64,000 bases of DNA from assembly GCF_028769735.1 (NCBI RefSeq), contig NC_088186.1:5735001-5799000 (forward strand), read 5' to 3'. Each line of letters starts with the position of its first letter. Within the stretch, counting starts at the first letter, position 1. This document shows positions 12,301-24,300 of this stretch, piece by piece. The notes below the pieces were generated by a model, which saw only the letters and a program-made list of their open reading frames with translations, was not told the DNA's origin and did no database searches. Made by a program: the position numbers and the translations under genes. This stretch comes from Zonotrichia leucophrys gambelii (Eukaryota > Chordata > Aves > Passeriformes > Passerellidae).

Positions 12301-15300
12301 ATCAGGGATTTGCAAGATGACTTGCTGAATATCTCGTCTTACCATGGAATGGCTGTGGTTGATATTCAGAGAGAAATCTGGCTGCCAGAGCAAAGAAACT
12401 ACACAGAGCGTTAAGGGGGGAAAAAGGGAGAAAAGAATACAATGGAAAACTACAGAGAACATGTGATCTAATGTAATGGGATCAAACCAAGCAGAAGACA
12501 GCAGGCGCGCAAGAGGAACACGCAGAGAACATTCACAGCATGAATCATTATTCCATCTGCCACACGATAGTGGAAGGTTACAGCGATATGGAAGATCCGT
12601 GTAAACAGAGCTCTCCTTGGGCACAAAACAGCCTCTGCAGAGCTGCCCTCCTCAAACACCAGTGGCCCTTAGGGGTTTGAAGTCAGTCGCTCACAGGGTG
12701 GGGACCAGACAGGGCCATCTGGAGGAGCCACTGCCCACCAGGCCAGCAGCACGGCTGAGGAACTGCTCGGAACAGCGTGGGGGTTCTGAAGCGGAGGAAA
12801 CATGCACAGTTTGGGCCTAGCAGAGAGTTTGATACTGTCAGTGATGCTCAGTATCTCTCTGCAAGCTGCATTTCTGCTGGAAAGCATTCCAATCAATATG
12901 CTTTCCGACTCCATCTTTCCAGAGCATCCCTCATTTGCTACCTACTTTCTTCAGTACTCCTGCCCTGCTTGTTCCATGTCCTACCTTAGAAATGTATCTG
13001 GCTCTCATCCTTCTTCAAAGCAAAAGGCAGCTGACAAACATCAATCACATCCTCATGTTTTATCACACAGTAATAAAGAAACATCCTGCTTTCAGGAGAG
13101 GTTCTTCTCCAGGCAGCAGTGACCTGCACCAGTCCAATGCAGATGCTGGAGCACCATGGCCCAAGTTATTATAACAGTAGGTAGAGACCATCCTCTCCTA
13201 CAGATACAGCATGTGGCCAGAGAAGGTTCTGTGGCCCTTTGTGCTTAACTCTGCTTGCTTACCATAGGCTGTGTCTGGACAATACTTCTCACTTCCTTCG
13301 TAATCCTCCAAAGACACTTCCTTCAGCCCAGTCTGGAAACCGAAAGAACATTAGTGCCTACTGTATCTATGGCAATTGTCAGGCTCTTGCATTTTTCTGG
13401 TAAGCAAAAATGGGAGCAAAACAGAAGATTCACATACCAGTGACCGAGTTACACAGCCTTTGATCAGGGGCAGATGCAAACCCCAATGTCAGCAGACCAC
13501 TTCATTACAAGGGCTAAAATCACTCCTTGCACTTCAAGCTTGAAGGAGCTTAGCCATGTACCTCCTTCTTGGTAACTGCTCTCTATTGGGAATGTCAAGA
13601 TAAACCTCTACACATTTGCTATCAGACCCAGCCACTGCTGGGCTGTTCAAAGAGACTATGTCAATACTGTTTTGTGCTCCTCAACAAGGTTAATATCTGA
13701 AGACAGCAGAAGCTGTACAGCCCAGCAGAAACACCTGAATGTATCCCACACACAGTGCCTGATTCTCTTCCACATCACCCTGTGCCCTCGAAGAGCCCTC
13801 CAGTCCCACCCTCCTGCTGTGCAAGACTGAGCAGACTCTTGAAAGCCTGAGCTCAACCAGCCTAAGTCACAGGATCCCACAGCAGATTCTCAGATAGGTC
13901 ATTCCTTCTCCTGTTGCATAGCATACCTGTTTGGCAGCAGAATCCTCATTCTCCATCAGCACTACATCATGGTCTTCCTCCTCACCAGCTCCTCCCTCCT
14001 CCTCCTCCTCTTCCTCATCATCATCTTCAAAACAGCCAACAGCATCCACAGTGATCAACTCCTCTGAATCTTCTGGGCTCCCCAGTTCCTTCTCTCCTAG
14101 CCTAACCTGTAAGGGACAGAAAAGAAAGATCAGATCAACTTTGCACTCACCATTTAACCAAGGAAGAGCCCAGACTCAGGACAGATTGTATGTGATGAGC
14201 AGAAGGGACTGAAAGAGGGGCATAAAGCTCTATTACTTCTAGACACATCCAACACCTCCCTTTTTCACACAACAACTAACAACTGAAGTTCAGCAAAAGA
14301 TGAAAATTAAAACAGGGTTGGAAGAAGTGCGTATCTTCCTTTCAGCCCTCCAGTAGTCAGGAAAGCAGAAAGTTATTCTGCTCTACAGTGTGGCTGCCTC
14401 CAGACCTGCACAGCTCTCCATGCAGGCAGTATTACCTCTTTGGCTTTCTGTTTGTGCTCAGGGGACTTCATATGCTCCACAAACTTGCGGGGGGTCTTGA
14501 AGTGGCGGCTGCAGACGGTGCAGAAAGGACGAAGCGAGCGTTTGGCCAGCTAAGGAAAGAGGGACAATTTCATTTCACAAAAGGCACTGCTTTGGAGGAA
14601 TGCAGATGAATCTTGAAACAAAGCCCTGCATCCTGGGAGACCACACAGAAAAACAGTTTTTTCAGGAGAAAGGGCTCCCTAACTCTTATCCACCAAAAAG
14701 ATGAAAAACATGCAGAGCAAAATAAGCGTGTCTTAAAATAGGTGTTCTGTCCCTTCTTCCCTAAAAGTCAACAAATATGCTGGCCTGCCTGAAGTTTAGC
14801 TTAAAGAGGCTGCCCACCAACTCCTCCATTCAATTCATTAGGTGAGTATGCTAAGCCATATTTCTTAATAAAAGTCAACCACACTGACACATCATGACAA
14901 CTGGAAGCTCCAACAATGCCAGAAGCAGGGGGTAGCACTGCAGTGACCTTGTGGAGGGAGTTACTGGCAGAACTTACTATGCACCCCTCCACTTCAGTCA
15001 CTTCTCCTTTGCTGCTTGGGGAGCAGGAGGTGCTACACACTTCCATTTAATCCCCAGACAAAAGGTCAGTGCAGAATGAAGTCCATGCTATGGCTGTTAC
15101 CTTGTGTTCCTGGGTCCTGCGATGTTTGATGAGGTCCCCTGTGAAATGCACCTGGCAGGTGTTACACCACCGCTGCTGGGTCTCTCTGAAGTGACAACAG
15201 ATAGAGCTGGAAGTCACACCTTTTTCATTCTCCGTGGAATACTGCAGGTAGCAATCAGTCCCTGGCATTGTTTTCTTCACAATTCCTATCTTTACAGGCT

Positions 15301-18300
15301 CGAATTTATCTTCTCTACTTCTCACCCACTTACAGGTTGCTTTAGCTTGTGCTGACAGAAATGCACCAGATAAAACAGGTCTCCTACTTAATCTACTGTA
15401 TTAAGAACTACACAGGTCAAAGTCAGCTCTGGTATCCTTCAGCAAGATAGAAAGTTGCCTGAAGGAGATTAAGGCCCTTGAAACCAGAGGGGGTTTGTAC
15501 TTTACCTTAAACTGAGAGGCACCCTGATGCAGTGAAAAATTTTAGAACCCATGTAGGGCCACACTCAGATCCAATTTTCTACTGCAGACCAACACTTACC
15601 CATCTTTTCCTGCTAGCACCTTCTGCTGTTTCACCATGGGCAGTAGTGAAACAAAACAAACATTGCTCATGTGCTGAATCTCCCCAAGTCGCTGCTGGTG
15701 CTGAATTCCAGCCATGTGGGATTGGAAATTCTGAAAGAGAGGTTAGGAGAAAAATCCTTTTAAATGTATTCCAAACACAGAAAATAATAGGTATGAGCTG
15801 TGCTTTCCTTTCTTTTGACTGCTGTTTAACAATGAAATATAAAAGCTTAAGAGCATGGCTGCCTGTGGATCCGCCCACATTCTCTCTCTAGCAGCTTGCC
15901 TGCCAGCTCTCAGGAGAGGTTTATTTTATCTGCATACTTGTCATCATTTCTTATGTTCCTTGCTCCTAAAACATGAGCCCTTGCTAACAAGAGATCAGCC
16001 CTCTAATTCCCATCTCTTGACCACCCTGTCAGACCTGTGCATTTTTACCTGCTGACTGCAGCAATTGGTCTTGCAGATGTAACAGTAGAATTTAAGGACG
16101 GATTCTGGGTTGGGATCAGCTGTGCCCACGTCGCAGGCCCAGTGCCCTGGTTTCAGAGCTGTGGTACTGATAGCTCTGCTCTCACTGCTCTGCTGAATAG
16201 TCACTTTCAGTGAACCTCCAGAGCTCAACACCTGTCAAAAGAAGGAGTCAACATTAAGTTCAATCCCTCAGTAGAATAAAAATTACACCTGCTTTTTGTA
16301 TGTCACCCAAGCTCTTTACCCTTTAGGAAAAGGCACGTAAGCTTGAGCCCACAGGAGGCTGATCAGGACTCTCATACACACTCCTCCCCAAGCTGCTAAA
16401 TCAGCAATCCCTGTGTCGTAGCACCAGCCCTATTAGCACAGATGGTTGCTTCTGCAGCCTCTGCAGCCACTGTATGATCCAGTCTCTGGGGACTGGAGCC
16501 ACAAACAATTGTTGCTAAGGGACACAATCAGCTCATTTTTCTCCACAGCAAAACTAAAGCCTACTCAGCACAACACCTGATGGAGTCAGGAACTCAGACA
16601 TGGGCAGGATGATACATTTGATCACATCAATAAATGTCTCCAATTATGGAAGACTGTCAAGTCTGATTCACACCTGAGGTTAAATCTTTGTCTGCTCACA
16701 GCTTTACACAGCCTGAGGTCCTGATTTAACATCTAGCATGGGGGCCACGTATTTCATGCAAAAGACTCTCAGGTTGAATCTTTTAACACCACCTGAATCT
16801 TTTTACACTTGCTCTTTAGCAATATGAAAGATGTATTTAGCTATGGCCCTCCACACACAGAGTTTAAGTAACTCTTTCAATTCACCTTTCCATCTTTCCA
16901 GCTGAATACAAAAATCTTAATGAATGCCCCATCCATAGGCAGCAGTAGGTGAGGAACGGGCCAGCAGAGGTACAAAAGCAGCAAGTCAGAGCAGACTGTG
17001 CACTAATTGCAGACATATTATGCCTTATTGCCAGGGACAACAGCTTACAGCAGGAGACAGAGCTCCAGACGTGGGTGCCAGCTGGTTCCCAGTGGCAACG
17101 AGCTTCTCCAGGATGGAGGGGGAGGTTGTATGTTCTGCACCACCCCTGCATGGAGCGGTGTCTGCTCACCTCAGGAGCCTTCGGTTCCTCTGAGAATTTC
17201 CTCTCTCTGGAGAGATCTTCAGCTGGGTACTCCTTTGCATTGTCTGTACCTAAGAAGGGAGAGTCCTTTTACCTTTTAGCAGTCTTAAATCAAAACAGCA
17301 ATGACAGGAAAAACAGAGCAGCAGGTGAGTGAAGTCAGGGAGCTTTCCTCACAGCACTGTTGGCCATAAGCCAGTTCACAAACCTTTCTCCTTATCCTTA
17401 ATAATTAAGACAGAAACATCCAATCATTTGCCTTTGGCAGGTAACAGATATTAGGGGACATCGTTTGTATTTGGTTCCTAGATTTTTTCCTGTTTTCCCC
17501 ATCCTGTACAACTGGGGGAAGAACATTTCTGTAGATCCATGGGACCTACAGGTGTTGTTCCACCAAGGACAGCCCTAAGAGTTCAAATCACAGGGTTCAG
17601 CAACTCACCATCAGCTTGGACATGGGTGCATGAGACTCCTGCTTTCTTGCTGTCTGTGGCATCCTCTAACGCAGACTCGCCAGTCCCACTTCAAGGATAT
17701 CAAGAAAATTACCTTAATTGCCATGTTACAGACACGAGTTTCAAAAGGCACACCAAGGCACAGGCTGGGGTCTAACCTACCACACTCTCCACTAAACACA
17801 AATCCATAAGCTACTGGAAGTGGTATTTCAGGCAAGAATTTGGCAGAAATAAATAAAATAATGTAGAGTGGGTGTTCTAGAACGGATTCAGAAACAGCAA
17901 TAATCTGGACAAGAAAGCTACAACTGATTTTTTGGTTAGCTGCCCTCTCCTGCAAGAAGCCTGAAGGGAATTAAGTTCATACAAGAAATATTCTCAGTAA
18001 GAGCTCTGAGAGCTCTCTCCTGTCATGACTGGTGACCTGTAGGGAAATTGCAACACCTGGACAGTGCTCCTGGCTGCTCTGTACACGAGAGAAGAGACCT
18101 ATTAGCACTGAAGGAGTTCTCCATGGTGCCTTTACAGGGATTTCACCACAGCTGCCTGTTCTATTCATACCAGTCGTGTTTCATTTCAGAGTCCCTACAG
18201 CTCTGCTTGTGGGGGAAGTGAAACTCCACAAAATGCAAATCAAAAGGGCCTTGCTTTTAGTGATCTCCTAAGAAGAAAAGCGTTCCTGAGGGGACTATTG

Positions 18301-21300
18301 AGAATAAATGTCTGACTTCCAGAGGGCACACAGTGTTCTCTGCAGTCTCTTTCTACATCCCCCATTTTTCTGTCAGGACTAACTTTCCACCATGACTTGA
18401 CTGTCTGCTCTGAGGGCGGCTCAAATTCCCACCTGCTGGTGTCCTTGTGCCAAGAGGGAGCAGCACCTTCTGCACCAGCAGGACAGAGGATAGCGCAGGT
18501 AGCGCGTCCCGTTAGCCGCACGCACACCGCATAATTCATCAGATTGATAAGTGATAAGGGAACTGGGTTACACAGCTATAAATATGCAGCAGGGTTTGGG
18601 CACTGCAAACACGAATTAAACAAGAGTGACTGGCATTAACATTATTTGTCAGGTGCTGCCAGCAGGCTCAACGCTGACGGTACCACACACAGATGGTGCC
18701 AGCACTCAGGGCGAGGGTTTGCAGCCTGAACTGCAAACCTAAGGAGCGATCTAAGGGAGCAAAAGCCACCACGAGCATGATTTAAAGAGAAAATGGTATT
18801 CTACAGATACTTGTCATGCCATGCTAGAAGTGGGTGTTCAAGGAGGATTTGAAGATCATGAGTGCTTTCTGCACTGGAATGAGGATGTTGTTCCAGGTGT
18901 ACAGATGGTACATAGGAGCAAAGGCAGAAGTGGGAAAAACCTGAAATGTAGAAGGAGGCTGGTATTTCTGGCTAAAGGGAAATGGAACAATGAAGCATGA
19001 AACATAATTTTATGACATAGATGGGGGGAATGCCCTTCTCATTTGTGAAGGGCAGTATGAGAACAGGGAAATTTTTTTTTTCACAGATCCTTCATCTGTT
19101 CATTGGAAGATACTAGAAACACTTAAAAAAAAAAAAAAAAGCTAAGGAATAATCTATTCTAGGTAAATACCAGCCATAATATATGCATCAAATCTAGCAG
19201 TCCCTAACTGCAGCTTAGGAAAGAATTTTCCTAATAGCTGGCTTGCTGCAGTGAGAGCTGTCATTCCTCAGACTTGATTCTTGTTTTCAGTGCATGTAAC
19301 AGGACTTTGATTAATACCCTGCTAAATATTAATGTAATTAAAATTAAATTAGCTTTGGCAAACAGATTAACAAAGCATGCACTCAAATGTATTCGACCTA
19401 GCTTTAATTGAATTTATTCACTTTCTTGCTAATCAGAGTCCATAACTCACGACGGTCCCTGAGCACACAATATTTACCACTCTTTAATGTTTTACTTTGA
19501 TGTTTGGATATTACCTTGATAATGTAATCCTGGAATATTCCCCCTAAAGCTATGCATTAATCTGTAACCTACAGATGGGAAACAGCGAGGTGAGGAAACT
19601 TGTCCAAAAGCAGGCGGCGAACGCCTGTCAGGGAAGGTAAGAGGGCCCAGGAGTCCTGACTCATCGTCGTTAACATATGCTGGAGAATTCTCAAGTCAGT
19701 GCCTACAGAAATCTGTATTCACTCCTTCCTCTTCTCCCTCCACACCAGCCAAGGGCGGCAGCTCTGGGAGAGGAGCAGCCCGGTGCAGATGGCAGCGGAA
19801 CTCCGCGAGTGCCTTCCCACTAGATGGCAATGCAGCCCTGCCTGTCCCTGCCGCGCCCTCGGAGGCCGGGATGGGGCTGCCAAGGCCGCATCCCTGGGGG
19901 ATAATAGGATTGCCTTTGTCTATTTTTACCCAACAGACACAAGGCAACCTTTGCAGAAAGGATGCAGAACTCAACGCTCATGGATACAGGCTTGGATACT
20001 ATTGATTCCCTTTCCTTTATCATTTCTCAAAATAAACTACCCTCCTGTACACCTACTGTAACCTAATATATTCCAAGGCTTTCTTACCCTTTCTGCTCAT
20101 TTCTTTTTTGACATTTAGGGAAGAAACTGAAGAGAAATACACCAGAATAGAAAAGAACCTCTATGCTTCTTATAGGGATCCTAGCAGAAGAATACACGAA
20201 CAAACTCAGCTTTGTTGCACATCCAGAGGAGGTGCCTCTCTCATTTTTCATTCTCTCCCTAGCAGAGACCCCACAACACCCAGTATCTCAGCAAGCACCA
20301 CAAGATTTTCTGAAGCAAGCTGTTCACAAGCATCTGAAATACCTCTTACATGCTAGACAACAGGCCAATAGAGTATACAGCCCTAATGATCAGAAAATAA
20401 AATTAGACAATTCTAAACTCAGTAACTATATCAATACCCCATTCAATAAATACCTCTTCAGTCTTTTTGCTGCAGGCTCAGTGTTCAACACAGACTCTGC
20501 TGGAGTTCTTGGCTCTGCAGGAACACAGAAGGAGACTTCCTTAGCAAAACAGATCATGCCACCTTGGGCGTGTTCCATATCTGAATAGCAAATGCCAATG
20601 AGGCTCTGTTAGAGCAAACAGTACTAAATACTTGCTTATTCTGAATTTATGAGCTGCTATGACAAGGTTAGATAATGACCTCAAATATTTGAGCTTTATT
20701 GCAATGTCACTGTATGAGGTGTTGATCATAAAAAGAAATATGTGTTTGTATCTACTAAATGGGTCTCAGTCCTGTACCTAAGTGACAAGAGCCATGATCA
20801 TGGGAACATTAATATAAGCCAAGGTGGCACATCTACTGACAGCAACCAGTTAATAAGACAGTTTTCACTGCTGCATATTCCCTGGTCACAACCTCATCAA
20901 AGCCTGCAGTTTTAAATCGTGCACTCCTCAGTCAGAAATGACATTCCCACATCTGTATTGTATCTGACATCAAGATACTCAGTGCCAGCAGTTTCTGTTT
21001 TGACAAGTGGGGCACCAGGACTTTCAACTCATCTTTTTCTTAGCTGATTGTTACTGGTTCTGCTTGATGTGTTTGGCTGCATGAGATGTTGACTTCAGCA
21101 TGGGTAAGGCAATGTGAAAGCTTTAATTTCAGACTGGTTTTCTTCCCCTCCCCATCTTAAACAGAGCTCAGTGTCATAAGGGACTTCTGAGAGGCATCCA
21201 TGCAAGAGAAATCGAGGAGGCTCATAAAAAAAAAATCAGGTAGAAGTGGTACATGAAGCACATAGCAAGGCTATCACAAGCAGTTTAAGTATTTACAATT

Positions 21301-24300
21301 AGAGAGAAACATAGCTGATTAAGCCTAAAATCATCTCCAGTTTTTGCTGCACGACTAGTCAAGAGATGTTTATCATATTTGCAAGCAGTTGTTTCACTAC
21401 AGGCTCCCCCTTACCTGTGGATGGTGAGGAATTGTTCTGCTCTGACCCTGCTTGCATTCCCTCTGCAATTTCCATTTTGTCATCACCTTGTGTCTGAGAT
21501 GAAGAACCAGGATCCAGTTCCCGCTTCCTGTCAGGAACCCTCTGGAAGTCCTGCAATGGGCAGAGAGTCACTGCCTTCTCCTAGTCCTTAACACACACTG
21601 CCTAAAGCACCAGTTTTACTGTGGGGCAGGAACAGAATTCCAGTGATAATGGAAAGAAATAGATGGCTCACAATGGACTGCCTCACCTAAGGCAAGCTTA
21701 CATGGCCAAAGAGAGCGAGGTATTTCAGTTCCACAGGCAGCCAGGACATGTCCCCAGAGCTTTAAGCAGCAGCTGTAGGAAATCCAGCTGCTTGCAGAGG
21801 GTAGGATCATGCTAGAGGAACTCTGGCAAGAGGTGCTTGGGCAGGGAAAAGGATTGTCCAAAATAATTCCCCTTCTTTTGACTATAGAGTCCAAGACTGC
21901 GAGTTTACCTTATCCACCACATCTTTTTGACAGAATGGGATGAAATATGCCAAAGCTAATCTAAGAGGAGGCAAGTAGCAGTCAACCCAAGAACCATTTC
22001 CAGGATACAAAAGAGGTCTTAATTATGGAAAGTGAGAAAGGTTTTCACAAAACAAGAACTGTAGATTTTACAAAATCCACAAGGAAAAATATGAGTCTGA
22101 TCTTGAAAAGTGGGAAACAGCCCAAAGAGGCAGAGTGTCCATAGTAGGAGCAATTTGCCTGGGAATAATAAACAGCAAAGCACTTAGCCAGGATTTCTTC
22201 TGTTGTAATTACTTTTAAGCTGATACCTCTAAAGGCTTCTTTTATACCCCAGGTTTAAACAGTTCTATCATGGAGAATTCTCTCTCTTGGGCAAGTAATG
22301 ACAAGAAACCTTTGCACTGTAAATGTAAATATGGACCACAAAAGCCTTCGGGATGGAATGATTTCTGCATTTCTGTGTCAGCAGCATGGCACAAAACATT
22401 ATTTTCTTTGTAAGGCTCTCTCCCTTCCCTTTTGTACTCCGCCTACTGTGCACTCAACAACTGCAAGTGTAACGGGAGCACAAAGCTCCCCAGCGGCTGG
22501 AGAGCACAGCCCCACCTTGCGGAAGGTCCGGTTCTGCCGCTGGAATGGGAGGCTGGGGAAGCCCAGCCGAGCCGGCTTTAAGGAGACCCCGACAGGCGGC
22601 GGCCCCAGGAGGGAATGTCTTGTAGCCTGAGGGAAGAACTGCTGCAGTGCTGGCGCCGTCATGTTAAATCCACGCAGGTTTCCTATAAATGCAAACACAG
22701 CGTTTCACCACCCTGTGCTGTGCAAAGGAGAGAAAATCTTCCACCTGAACAAGCAGCAGGTGGGGAAGGGCTCCTCTACACAAGACCCTGTCCTTTACTG
22801 GGCACTGCAGAGGTGCTCTGTGCTCTGCCCTCCTCAGCACACAGAATGATTTGATGTGATAGCAACCATTACTATGGATCAGGCTATTTAATTATAATTG
22901 CCACTCCAGGCAAAGATCATTAGAGCAATTATTTGATCTGAGCACATTAGCACTCGTGTTTGCAACAAACAAGGTCTTGTTTTACAAAAATTCTCTGTAA
23001 AAAAGGAAAATTCACCCCACATTTGTGCAGCTGACTGCCCACACCATAACTTGAAGCTCTTTAAAACAAGCCAGTAAAAGCATTTCATTTAAAACAACAC
23101 CAAACTTTAAAAAAAAAATCCCACAGTCCTCTCTGCCACCTGGTTGTCATGCAAGCTCAACATGTCAACCTCAACTCTGACACTTGAGACTCTGCCATTT
23201 CCAATTATAATGCTCTGCTTTCTGAACAGTTCAGCATCCACAGACTATTAACCAAGTGTCAAAAATTTCTTCTGAAGACAGTCCTTGTCACTCCCATTTC
23301 AGGTGTGAGGGAATGGAGAAGCCCAGATGCCTCAGCTGTACCCTCAGAAACCATCCATCATTCAGGGAACCTGGACTTAAATTGCCATTTTTTCTCCCTC
23401 ACTCGAATTAGTGCACACTCCAGCCTTTTAGCAGCTGTCAAAACAGGGCAGCAAAGTTTGGAAACAGGCACCCAACACCTGAAAAACCAAGCTACACTCC
23501 TAAAAGCCTGCAACACAATAGGAAGTACTCCCTATGTTTGTCTTGAAAACCAATCTAATCTATTATTACTTCCCATATATAATCCCTTACTGTAAAAGGG
23601 CATAACTATATTAAAAAAAAATTAAATCTAACAGAAGAAATCATCTTCTGCTCTTGGTTTGACAACATTAAAGAACCACACATCTGTTTCAATTTGAAGT
23701 ATTTATCTTTTCCTATTCCCACTGCTGAAGCCACACACAGCCAATGAATTATTTATGCTGATGCTTCCCAGGGACAGAAATGGCACAGCATCAGATATTC
23801 TTACATGTAACCCAAACCTGAATGGCCAAAAAATTCATGTCCCTAAAAAGGGCCACATGGACACTGGCAATCATATTCCATGTTACCTGTGGCTACCTGA
23901 GGTAGGTGACTAAGAGAAGTCACAACTCCATGGAGAGGTGAAGAGGAGCAACACTAAGATAAAGTGCATGTAAAGTGCTCATTAACATATCTTATCCTGC
24001 TCTATCTAATTAGCCCCAAGGCCTTGGCACACTATTTAAATACAACTCCTCAATAAAAGATTCAGGGAAAAACGTCAGCTGCAAACACATCTAGAAGGAG
24101 CATGACTGACTGAAGGCTGGAGTCACAATTTTTCCTGATATATGTACACCAATCATCAGAGCACGGCTGGTCCTTTCTCACTGTCACTTTCCCTTCAACC
24201 TGAGAGAGGTCTGTGGAGAGCCACTGGAGTCACTAGAGAGCCCTCTCATTAAATGGGCAAGGGAGAACAAAAGGAGAGTTAACGACATGCAGAATAAATC

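Noticed and set aside
13931..14212. A plus-strand Ser-rich open frame
   Set aside because: It is the reverse complement of the acidic GAG/GAA run in CIZ1 exon 12.
19070..19140. Facing poly(T) and poly(A) runs in CIZ1 intron 5
   Set aside because: They could suggest a retroposon tail or a hairpin, but no element body or target duplication is recognisable. They are best left as simple sequence.
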